The notes beneath the pieces were generated by a model. That model searched no databases. It had not been told where the DNA came from and was given only the letters and a program-made list of their open reading frames with translations. A stretch of 64,000 bases of DNA, from the NCBI GenBank assembly GCA_027625915.1, contig JANTQA010000012.1:15586501-15650500 (forward strand), read 5' to 3'. This document shows, in pieces, positions 36,583 to 46,530 of this stretch. Numbering within the stretch: position 1 is the stretch's first letter; every line of letters starts with the position of its first letter. The position numbers were made by a program, and so were the translations under genes. Source of the DNA: Anaeramoeba flamelloides (lineage: Eukaryota > Metamonada > Anaeramoebidae).

Positions 36583-37165
36583 TAAAATTTTTGAAAAATC
36601 AAAATTATTTCCAATTTTCTTGAAATTATATTTTTCGGATTCTAATAAATGATTTAACTATGTTAGAAATTTTGGAGTTTTTGTTTATATATAGAATTCA
36701 TTTGGAACCCAGTGTATATTATCACTAAGAAAAGTTTTAAAAAGTGTTGATCATATTGTTTAATGACAGGAATCAACATTTCAGAAATAACACCTCAATG
36801 ATTCTATGTGTCTTGAAATTTGAAATTGACTTTTCCTACACGTTTTAATTCTCAGTAATATTAAAGATGAAAGTAAATAAAAAAAGTTTTTTAATTATGT
36901 AAAAAAAAAATTACAAATAAAATTAAGATTAGAAAATGATTGAAAAAGTTTAAAAATTATATTAAAAAATGTTGGAACAAAGATTTTTGAAAATAAAAAA
37001 ATTTTCATGATCGTTTAAAATCAAAAGAAAAACATAAAAAAGTTATTAAAAATCAAAAAAAAAAATAGATCTGCACGGTTTCGAACCGTGGACCTTTCGC
37101 GTGTTAGGCGAACGCGCTACCACTGCGCCACAAATCTGTACATTTTAATGCTCTTTTTAGTTTTG
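36583..37165. repeat. Duplicated block carrying tRNA-Val (copy 1)
   Basis: Matches 43246-43818 in the same orientation. The first 180 bp look identical, then about 80 bp are diverged (around 36770-36835), then the match becomes nearly perfect again through the tRNA. On the tRNA's upstream side the match ends within about 30 bp. Confidence 0.9.
37067..37137 (-). tRNA. tRNA-Val(AAC), copy 1
   Basis: The - strand reads a complete cloverleaf. The 7-bp acceptor pairs AGATTTG with CAGATCT (one G-T pair). The D arm is GCGC-AGTGGTA-GCGC. The anticodon stem TTCGC/GCGAA encloses loop CTAACAC, anticodon AAC (Val, codon GUU). The T arm is CACGG-TTCGAAA-CCGTG, with discriminator A at 37066. A box (TGGCGCAGTGG) and B box (GGTTCGAAACC) fit Pol III consensus, and a run of T follows a few bases past the 3' end. 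No intron; CCA is not encoded. Confidence 0.97.
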
Positions 37166-37315
37166 TTGAACTAAAATAATGACTAATCAAGAATAAAACA
37201 AAACAAGAAATACTCTAGTATCTAAACTTTTTTTAATCATGACCAAACTTAAGGTGTACTTTACCTGAAATTTGAAAAAAGATTCTCTTGTTCTAGGTGA
37301 AGCGAAACAATGAAT

Positions 37316-37770
37316 TTAAAATTTTACTGATCGATCTTGTACTTGATAGGAGTTACAATCGTTAGCCAAAATTGCACTTTTTGAAGATTTATTTTTTTTA
37401 TTTCCATAATCTAAATTAAAGATTGTAAAATTAATAAATTTGTAGGCGTTCAAGAATAAATTTTGATTATTAGGTTGTCCATAAGAGAATTTTGATCTAC
37501 TTTTTCGTAAATTAACCATAAAAAAAACAATATTTTTTTATAAAAACTTCCAATAAAACCAAACCTAATTAAAAATTTCAATTAACAACTTACAAATATC
37601 CTTTTTTTATAACTAAAGTTCCATCCAATTAAATTACATTCTCTTAGTCTTAAACTCTTCAATTTGGATTTCGGAAAAAAAAAATAACTTTTCAAAAATT
37701 GACATTTTTCACAACTATTAAAACCCATACAAAGAACAAGATCGATCAACTTAGTACCAAATTAACAAAT
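37316..37770. repeat. Inverted repeat family R4
   Basis: 'GATCGATCTTGTACTTGATA' at 37329 recurs inverted at about 37740 as 'ACAAGATCGATC', each followed by a matching 'AAAATTGCACTTTTTGAA'-like block. A diverged single arm lies at about 39020-39120 (CTTGGACTTGGTATGAG). A 67-codon - strand ORF (37316-37519) lies inside this repeat and is probably not a gene. Confidence 0.5.
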
Positions 37771-37925
37771 CACTACATCTAATACACAATAATCATTTTT
37801 TCAAATTTCAGGGATTCTAAACCTTAAAGGACCACAATATGTCACCGAAATCCACTCTCTTTTTTTTATTGTTGTTCAACAATCAAAAAATCAGCCCCGA
37901 TAATCATTTACAAAAAATAAAAGTA

Positions 37926-38402
37926 CTGTAGTTGAAATAAAGCGTGCAAAATAATTTAATGTGTGTTTCAAAATAAAAAGCGTGTTTTTTTGTTATAGAA
38001 GACTCCTACATTAACCAATCCAAGAAAATGATAATAAACCCTAAAAAAATATGTTATTGGTTTCTTAAAGTTCTATTATTTAAAAAGAAATTCTAAAAAT
38101 GAAGGATCAAATTGCATAATTTATCTCAAAAAATAGAGTTATTTTTAAGAAAATTTTTATCATCAAAAAAACCAAAAAATTTAAAAAAATTGAGAATATT
38201 ATGGAAAATTTTCAACTATTTACATGAATAATTTAAATTTTACCACCAATACCCAGACCTTTACTTTCAAAATGTAATTGAACTTAGGTATACTGCATGT
38301 CATTAGATTGGATGTTGCCTTAGTACAAGAAGAAAAAAAAGGTATGGATAATATTTTAAAACACCGATTATAGTCTTTGTGCACGTATTATTTTGATCAC
38401 TG
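37926..38402. mobile_element. TA-flanked MITE, family T (copy 2, 477 bp)
   Basis: Inverted relative to 419-884. The left end is CTGTAGTTGAAATAAAGCGT; the reverse-complemented right end is CAGTGATCAAAATAATACGT. TA flanks lie at 37924-37925 and 38403-38404. The two copies match over nearly all of their interior, so the family moved recently enough to align by eye. Confidence 0.85.
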
Positions 38403-38404
38403 TA

Positions 38405-39284
38405 AACATATAAATAATTTTTCAATGACTTTAGCTAATTCACAATATTTTAGAATATCAAAACAAAAGAAACATAAAATACATGAAAACAACTTATAAA
38501 AAAGAAATAGGATTCTTTCAATAAATTTTAAAAATGAAAAAAGAAAGTATTGAAAAATTAAATTGCCTTCTTTTGACAAAAAAATGTCCAAAAATAATAT
38601 TTGATTTTTACAAGAACAAATCAGTCATTTCTCATAAAATTTGTAATTTTTGTAGAAACTTTTGAAACACACCCAATTAATATTTTTGAATCAATAACAC
38701 TATTCAAAGATCTATCCTCAAAATTTAATTTGGATCTGAAACAAGAATAAATGTATTTATGTCTTTCTATCTTCATTCACTGAAAAAAACATAAGTTAAA
38801 TTTTTGAAATGGGCTAAAGCTTTTTGATATGGTTTATTTACACCAACAAAGAGCAAAAATTTATATAATAATTTTTAACTCAATTATTTGATTTGAAAAA
38901 TAAATTTATCAAAAATTTCAACCAATTATTTTCAGAAATTTGTATTTTATCGGTGTGTTTTTTTATTAAGGTTTACAATCCCTGAAATGAATAAAAAAAT
39001 ATTATCTTGCTGTAAGTATGACAGTTTGTTAATTTAAGTTCTTATGTGATTCAATCTTGGACTTGGTATGAGTTTTAGTAGTAGTTAAAAATGTCACTTT
39101 TTTCAAGTATTTTTTTAATATTTTACAATAATAAAATCTCAAAATTTTTTATTTAAAATTCAGAAATATTTAATTTATCCCTCAAGCTCAACAATTCTAT
39201 AATTCAGAACATTCAATAACTACTTAAATAGAAATTATTATGTAATTAATAAAAATTCAAACCAATTTTATACTTTATATTTAA
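38405..39284. other. AT-rich intergenic DNA
   Basis: No gene recognised apart from an R4-like arm at about 39020-39120. The ORF at 38397-38591 overlaps the MITE end and is spurious. Confidence 0.4.
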
Positions 39285-39515
39285 AATTCGAACAACAGGA
39301 AATTTTACAAAATATTGACCATTTTTTATGAGAATGTCCTTCCCATGCAAAATATAGATTAATATTTCTAAATTAATTGAAGGAAATAAATCTTAATTAA
39401 ATAATTTTAAACTGTGATAGTTTGAATTTATTTTCATTAATTAATAATCTCAAAATCTATGATTTTATGAATAAATTCCTGAAAGGAAATTTAAATCAAT
39501 GGAAACTAGAGTTAA
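39285..39515 (+). mobile_element. LINE 3' tail fragment (a), decayed
   Basis: One frame gives 'EILQNIDHFLWECPSHAKYR', then 'SLNLFSLINNLKIYDFMNKF', the same order as the LINE end at 34755-35480. Interrupted by stops. Confidence 0.65.
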
Positions 39516-39526
39516 TTTACACTTCT

Positions 39527-39554
39527 TCAATAATAATAATAATAATAATAATAA
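39527..39554. repeat. (AAT)n microsatellite
   Basis: About nine AAT units. Confidence 0.9.
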
Positions 39555-39689
39555 AATTACTTTGTTTTACTCGATTTTGAAGAATGTAAGACTAATAGAT
39601 TTCTTTTGTGATTTTTATTTTTTTCTTTTCTTAAATCTGAATTTTTCTGTGTAAGATTAAGGTTTATAGAATGGTAGATATTTAAAATG

Positions 39690-40065
39690 GAATTTGATTG
39701 TTTGGATTATCAATAGAAGGCTATTCTGGTTTTGTTTTATTTCGAGTTTTTTAAAAACTATTTTTTTTTGTAAACTGTGTAAAATAAATAAAAATTTTAA
39801 TATCATTGAAGATTTAGATCATTTTCTCTGGGACTACCTATCCTATGAAAATATTCGTAAAATCTGGATTTCTGAATTATAAATTTTAATTTTTCACTTA
39901 TTTTAAATAATAATAATATTTTTAATATTATTAATAAACAAGATTCATTATCTTTATTAGCTCTAGCAGATAATAGACGAATTATGAATCTTTTCTACAA
40001 TATATAAATTCAAGTTTAGGAATTCGGATAAACGAGAGGAATTCTAAACTCCTCCCTTAAATTAC
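39690..40065 (+). mobile_element. LINE 3' tail fragment (b), decayed
   Basis: A second, independent copy of the LINE end: 'FFCKLCKINKNFNIIEDLDH' continuing into FLWDYLSYENIRKIW, then at about 39950 'DSLSLLALADNRRIMNLFYN'. It lies about 200 bp after fragment (a) and is not a continuation of it, since it repeats the same part of the element. Confidence 0.65.
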
Positions 40066-41139
40066 AATAAAACAAAATTTTGTTTTTTAGATAATTAGGC
40101 CAAACAGGAATATATATTTTAATTGACAACACACAAACAAAAATCCATTATTAAGTATCTTACATTCTATAAGCCTTAATCTTACACAGAAAAATTCAGA
40201 TTCTTTAAAAAAAAAATAAAATGTAAAAAAAATAAACTTTTTGAACCACTTTTAAATTCATAGAAAGTTCAATATCGGTAATAGAGAACCAGAATAAGAT
40301 CGTACTCCCAAATACACAATTATTGTATTCTTTCATTTTTTCAGGTGTTATAAGCTTTAAAGATATTTGATATAAAAAAATTATTTATTAATTATAAGGA
40401 AAAATATAAATTGAAAGAAATAAACTTTATTAAAAATATTATTAGTTTGTTGAAGTTTAATATATTTAAATTTATATTTCTTTATATTTTTTCTTTTTCC
40501 TTTTTAATTTCTTGATTGACAGAAAAATTGGTTTTAGCCAATTTAAGTTAGTATGTTCAAAACTAAATCTTTGGAAATATTACAAAGGATATACTTTCAT
40601 TAATGTTTAAGATAAATACAATCCCTCCTCCAAATATTTATAATAATTATTTTTTGGGGATATAATGAAATTTAATGTACTTTTTTTGGTTTTTATTTTT
40701 TCATATTCTCTGAAATTTTGCTTATATCAGGTCCATCAAAAGACACAAAAAAAGAAATTTATCTTATAAATTTTTCATTATAATCAGTTAAAAGTGAAAA
40801 AGTTCTAATAACCAAATAAAATTTAATACTTTTCCTAGAAATCAATACTACTCTTAATTGCTATTTTGTGATAAGTGGGGCATTTATAATCGAAAATCTA
40901 ATTGAAACAAAAAAAAACTCATTTTTTTTTTTCAATAATTTTTATGAATATTTTGAATAGGGTTTGTATTCGCCTTTATCAAATATGAAAGGGTAAAATT
41001 TCCCCTGTTTACTCTAATTCAAAATTTTTCACAACTCTAAAATTCATTATTGAAAAAATTTTGATTTATTTTTATTTTTTATAATTTTTGAAGAGACAAA
41101 ATTACATCTGTTTGCCCTCAAGTTTTTTTTTAATTTAAG
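40066..41139. other. AT-rich intergenic DNA
   Basis: Nothing recognised. Confidence 0.4.
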
Positions 41140-42310
41140 AAAATCTAAAAAAACACCTTTAATTTTTCCAGAATTTAAAAGAATTGAGTAAAATAAAATA
41201 TTTTTCTCTATTCTTTCGAATTTTGTAAAAATATAGTTAGGTTTTTTGAGGTTTTCTGTTTATCTGAAAAATCAATAGATTTTAGTTAGGTTTTTTTGAG
41301 TTTTCTATTTATTTAGAAAATCAAAATATTTTCATAAATAAAATAGAAAACCTCAAAAAACCTATAAAACTTCACAAATAAAACAGAAAACCTCAGAAAA
41401 AGTTCCCAATTTTTTTTTTTTTACTTTTAGAAATTAAAAAAAAAATCAGAAATTTATTTTTTATTTCTTAAATTAAAGAAAACTTAGACACTTTAACGCA
41501 CTAGACGGTACTCTACAGCACTCCTGTGAACTAAAAAATTGTATTTATATTTTTTTTATCCTCAAAATAATATAGGTAAGATTACATATCATAGGATATC
41601 TTTTCTGTAAAAAAATAAAAAGAAATAATTAATTATTGTTTATTTATTGTGAGAAAGGAGTAATCAAAGAAAATTTACTAAATGAAAAAGAGAAGAAGAA
41701 AAATAATTAAAACATTAAAATAAAAAAATATTATATCCTTCACATGACCAAATTAAAAATTATCCACTGTCGTTAGGTTTTTCCGGATTTGAAAGAATTG
41801 AGTAAAATCCTTGATTTTACTAAATTCTTTCGAATTCTGGAATACCTAGACACGTCCCCAGAAACAGGAGGAGTAAAAACACGATACAAAGATTATTAAT
41901 AATAAGATTACACAAACTGTGATTAATAAAAAAAGAAATAATTATTTTAAAACAAATTCAATGAAAAAAATAAATAAAAGAGAAGAAATGAAAGAGGGCT
42001 TTATTGGTAAGGATTAATTGCTCAAGAGCTCTTAATCTGTTAAATAGAGAGTTTTGAAGTGACTAAATTTGTGACTCCTAATTCAAAGAGGAGTCAAAAG
42101 AACCTTTTAATTCCAGTCATTAGAAGTATTTTAACTTAATTTAGTTTTCAAAGACAAGAAAAATTACAATAAAATCAAAAAATAAAAGAGAGTCAAAAAA
42201 TAATTGAAATAGTAAGAAAAAAGTAAAAACTTCAGTAAAAGATTTTTTTTTGCACCCAATGTGTTGAATGGGTTGGTGGTCCTTTCCTTTTATTGATCGA
42301 TTCAGGGATC
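41140..42310. repeat. Foldback repeat, family F (copies 3a and 3b) with extension
   Basis: Copy 3a (41140-41525) has paired 'GTTAGGTTTTTTTGAGTTTT' and 'AAAACCTCAAAAAACC' blocks and ends near 'CTCTACAGCACTCCTG'. The following 'TAGGTAAGATTACATATCAT' and, later, 'TTTGCACCCAATGTGTTGAA' parallel the extension of copy 1 at 5260-5480. A short hairpin copy 3b (about 41765-41860) lies within. Confidence 0.6.
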
Positions 42311-42584
42311 GCCACCTTAGTTTGTTTTAATAAAGAGGACTAAATATTTCAACAACTATAGATCAAATGAAATATGCGATATTATTAAAATTTGAATTAT
42401 AATTATATTTGATAGGCTGAATCTATAAAGTTCTGAGTTTTCAAGAATTAGAATTGGATTTCAAAATTTTCTTTTGAGTTGCCTTGCTTTTTTTGTGTGT
42501 GTATTTTTTTTTTTGTGTTATTTTACTTTTTTTATTTTTTTTTTTTTTTTTGTTTATTTTTTTTAATTGTTTCCCAAATCTTGT

Positions 42585-42690
42585 TTTCGCAAAATCCCAG
42601 CACAAGTAACCTTCTTGACAGCAAAAACCCAGTCAAAGTAACAACTATACCGATAGTAAGGAAAGTTCAATCCATTTCAAAAAATTTTAT
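42585..42690 (+). other. Coding-like patch, unassigned
   Basis: After a long T-rich stretch, one frame reads 'SQNPSTSNLLDSKNPVKVTT' with balanced codon use and less AT than its surroundings, ending at TAA 42692. No family recognised; it may be an exon remnant. Confidence 0.25.
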
Positions 42691-42709
42691 TTAATCAATT
42701 CCAAAAGAA

Positions 42710-42990
42710 ATTTCAAATTAGATCCATTCACTAATTGGAATGTTAACAATGGTTTATAAATTTCAATACTAATAAATCAAAAAATATAAATAATTATAAA
42801 TACAAATAAATTATCCGTGTGTTAAAAAAAATTGGAGATGAACAAAACAAAGAAATGTATTGGTAAAATTGTGGAAATTCTATTATGAATATTGATCAAT
42901 CAAAGGCCAGATACTGTCCACTAATTATTTTTGAGTTTTTTTATTTTGAATAACTCAATTTTAATCTAATATTGATTGTTGAAATAATTA
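42710..42990 (+). repeat. Dispersed repeat family R2 (copy 2)
   Basis: Matches 57650-57970: 'TTTCAAATTAGATCCATTCA', 'TACAAATAAATTA', 'TTGTGGAAATTCTATT', 'GATCAATCAAA'. Confidence 0.65.
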
Positions 42991-43019
42991 TTTGATTCAA
43001 ACAAAAATGGTTCCGTAGG

Positions 43020-43191
43020 GGGCTAATCTCTAAAAATCTTGTTACCTAAATTTAATAGAGATTGAAAAAAAATTTTTCCAATTACTTTGATTTGAAAACC
43101 CTATTTATTTTCAATATTAAACATATTTCTAGATCATAAACCCTTATTTAGAAATTGGTCAATAAAATAATAATAATAAGAGACTAGTCCC
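43020..43191. mobile_element. TTAA-flanked MITE, family A (copy 3, inverted, 172 bp)
   Basis: Reverse-complement relative of 3744-3914: starts GGGCTAATCTCT and ends AGAGACTAGTCCC, followed by TTAA (43192-43195). The left flank CGTA is not TTAA. Confidence 0.65.
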
Positions 43192-43245
43192 TTAATTCCA
43201 AAAATAAAATCAAAATCAAAAAATATTTAATTAAAAAATGATTTG

Positions 43246-43818
43246 TAAAATTTTTGAAAAATCAAAATTATTTCCAATTTTCTTGAAATTATATTTTTCG
43301 GATTCTAATAAATGATTTAACTATGTTAGAAATTTTGGAGTTTTTGTTTATATATAGAATTCATTTGGAACCCAGTGTATATTATCACTAAGAAAAGTTT
43401 TAAAAAGTGTTGATCATATTGTTTAATGAAGTGGAATCGGGATTTAAGAAATAACAACTCAATGATTCTATATGTCAACAATTTAAAATAGGCTTTTCCT
43501 ACACGTTTTAATTCTCAGTAATATTAAAGATGAAAGTAAATAAAAAAAGTTTTTTAATTATGTAAAAAAAAAATTACAAATAAAATTAAGATTAGAAAAA
43601 GATTGAAAAAGTGAAAAAGTGTATTAAAAATGTTGGAACAAAGATTTTAAAAAAATTTTCATGATCGTTTAATATCAAAAGAAAAACATAAAAAAGTTAT
43701 TAAAAATCAAAAAAAAAAAATAGATCTGCACGGTTTCGAACCGTGGACCTTTCGCGTGTTAGGCGAACGCGCTACCACTGCGCCACAAATCTGTACATTT
43801 TAAAGCTGTTTTTAGTAT
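43246..43818. repeat. Duplicated block carrying tRNA-Val (copy 2)
   Basis: Direct repeat of 36583-37165, about 6.66 kb away, with a patchwork of identical and diverged segments. Confidence 0.9.
43722..43792 (-). tRNA. tRNA-Val(AAC), copy 2
   Basis: The 71-bp body is identical to the copy at 37067-37137, with the same discriminator (A, from 43721) and T-run terminator. Both copies lie inside the same duplicated block, so they arose by duplication and not by independent insertion. Confidence 0.97.
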
Positions 43819-45274
43819 TGTTTATTATAGATATATACCAAAAAGTATTTTTTACAAATTTTTTTCGAGAGAACACTTCTCTCACTAATTTTAGAACCTA
43901 AAAATTGAGAACAATCTCATATATCTTCAATCTGAAAACACTCAACATTATCAATCTTCAACAAACTACGAAATAATGAATCTTAATTTAAAATTCTTTC
44001 AAACAAAAATAATAAAGACTAGTAAATCAATAGGATGAAGAATAGGCATGTAAATATACACATCAACATTATATAAAACTAAATTAAAAAATATACAAGA
44101 AACTAATCTACTTCATTATAACATTATCAGATCAAACAACGAAATATTCAGTCAAATATATGATCACATCATTTAACAAAAGACTTTGAAAAAAAAAAAA
44201 ATAGAAATCCTTACTTGAAAAAACTTTACCTTAAGTAATTTCTAAGAGTATTAATATTAACAAATAATCTATAAATTTAATTTGATATAAAAATAAAATC
44301 AGAATAAATTACAAATTTAATATTTCGGATCTAAAAAATTCTAAATTATGTTTATTAACAAATATAAATAAATACTTAAAATTTCAAAAATTAGCCGATA
44401 TTTTCATATTCAAATATTTGGAATCTAAACAAGGAAATCAAATTATTAAACTCAGTTAACTCATAATATTTATTTTGTATTCTTAATATTATTTATTTGA
44501 TAAAGATTTATTTGTTTGAAAATATTTAAAAATTTGAGAAATAATAATCAAATCGATCTATACTAAGTAATCTTTGGGTTATTAATAAGCTAAATGAGAT
44601 AAATAAAATGGGTGATTAATTATTAAGAAAAAATAATCAAATTAAAAAGTATTTTTTTAGATTATAAGTTAAATTTTCAAGGTTTTAAAAAAGTATTCTG
44701 GGATAATTTTTAATTTGATTATTTGGTTTTTTTCTCATATTTTTTATTCAATAAATAGTAAAAATTTATTTGAACAGTTCTTTGAATCAAGAAAATTATA
44801 TTTTTTTACTAGTTTAAAATAATTAATTGTATGTTTTTTGAAATTAAGTAGATTTTTTAGATTGAATTCCACAAAAACTGGGTGATTCAATTTTTTTAAA
44901 GTGTATTTTTGTACATTTTCTTTACAGACTATAAGATTTCTTTCTTTTTCAAAGAAAATAATTTTTTATTAAATAATTCAGAAATATGTTGGATTTTAGA
45001 ATTTTCAAAGAATATAAAAAAGGGATCAAACTTTTAATAAACATAATTCATTTTTGAAAATAGCATTAAAAGTAAGTTTGATTTTGTAGTTATAAGATTT
45101 TAACTTCATTTTTCAATTTCAAGATGGGGAAATTATTTTTTGAATTTTCTATTAAAAATACAAAACCTTCTTTTAGTCAAAGGCACTCAAATTTTTTTCC
45201 AAATATCAATTATTTTTAATAATTGGCTTTTAAAGAACAAATAAAAAAAAGGTAAAATAATACACAATCTAAGA
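43819..45274. other. AT-rich intergenic DNA
   Basis: No gene, RNA or clear repeat recognised. Confidence 0.4.
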
Positions 45275-45690
45275 AAAAAAGTTGATAGTCCATCTGAAGT
45301 AAGTTAAATATAACTAGAGATGTTCCTAAAAATTTCGAAAATAAAAAAAGTATTAGTACCACCTTGAGTTAAGCAACAATGTTCATTTTGATCTGTAACT
45401 GAAAACCAATAGAAATCAATATGATTTCTCAATAATCATATGTACTGTTTCAAGAACCTTAAAACAGCACATTTTTTATAAGTGACTCTCGATCTTTCAA
45501 TAAAAAACATTTTACAAATCAATTAAGTTTTTAAAAAAAAAGAAAAAAGCTAAAAATGTGCAAAAATCCAAAAAAAATGATTTCAATTTTGAAATTCCCA
45601 AATTAAATTTTTCAAATAATATCCATTCAAACCCTTTAAACACTTCCAATTCACCTCATTACAACTGAGTACGTTTGATTGGAAAATTGT
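45275..45690 (-). repeat. Dispersed repeat family R1 (copy 3, inverted)
   Basis: The reverse complement shows 'GGGTTTGAATGGATATTA', the T-rich 'TTTTTGCACATTTTTAGC' stretch, 'ATCATATTGATTTCTATTGG' and 'GATCAAAATGAAC' in the family order. Confidence 0.65.
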
Positions 45691-45824
45691 TTATTAGTTA
45701 CAAAATAAATTTTCCCAAACTTTTTTCGAAATATTTTTGATTAAAATGCCATTTTAACTAAAAAGTAAATAGTTTATAAATTTAATTTTAAACTTTACAC
45801 AAATTTAAAAGATGGATCCACTTA

Positions 45825-46073
45825 CCCTAATAAAAAAACTTTTTTTATAACATTTTTATAACACAATTTCCTTTTAAATGATGATTTTTTCAATATTTTT
45901 TAAAAAATATTCTTATAACAGGCTTATAACATGTTACAAATTTCATAACTTATTTTATAACAAATATTTATGTTATAAAAGTAGTTATGTTAAAATTTTA
46001 TAAACATTTTAAACGTTTATAACACCTTTACAACACGTTTATAACATGTTATAAAAAACTTTTTTTAATAGGG
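45825..46073. mobile_element. TTA-flanked MITE (249 bp) full of TTATAAC motifs
   Basis: Ends are inverted repeats (CCCTAATAAAAAAACTTTTT against, reverse-complemented, CCCTATTAAAAAAAGTTTTT) flanked by direct TTA (45822-45824 and 46074-46076). The interior holds roughly a dozen TTATAAC or GTTATAA motifs, including the palindrome TTATAACATGTTATAA near 46050. A 3-bp TTA duplication suggests a PIF/Harbinger-type non-autonomous element (inferred). Confidence 0.75.
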
Positions 46074-46076
46074 TTA

Positions 46077-46530
46077 TAATAAAAATAATTTATTTCTAAA
46101 AAGAACAAGTTTATCAAGTTGATTTCCCTCATAATAGAATTTATTTTATAAAATGTAAGAACTATACATTATTGGTGTTATAAATTTTGAAAGTGTTAAC
46201 AAAATTGATTCAAGCCCTTTAAAATATTAATAACATCCTTTACAGCATGTTATAACAAAATGAACAAAGACCTCTAGGAATCAAGCAAAAGTATGAAATA
46301 CCAAAAATAAAAAGAAAAAAATAATTTTTTATTTGAAATTATATTCGATTATTAAATAAATTATTTTATCAGTTTATTTTGTGAAATAATTAAAAATATT
46401 AAGATTAAAATACTTAGTTTAAGCACACATAGTTAAACTTACATGCGTAAGTGCATATATAATAAAGAATATCCAAATAAAAACTTGATAAATTATTAAA
46501 AATAAAGAAAAAATATAAAAATAAATTTTA
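46077..46530. other. PCF11 3' flank
   Basis: AT-rich with scattered TTATAAC motifs like those of the preceding MITE (for example 'CATGTTATAAC' near 46248). No gene. Confidence 0.45.

Noticed and set aside
37316-37519. Minus-strand 67-codon ORF (MVNLRKSRSKFS...)
   Set aside because: Looks protein-like but lies in an inverted repeat that recurs at 37690-37770 and about 39020, so it is most likely repeat sequence.
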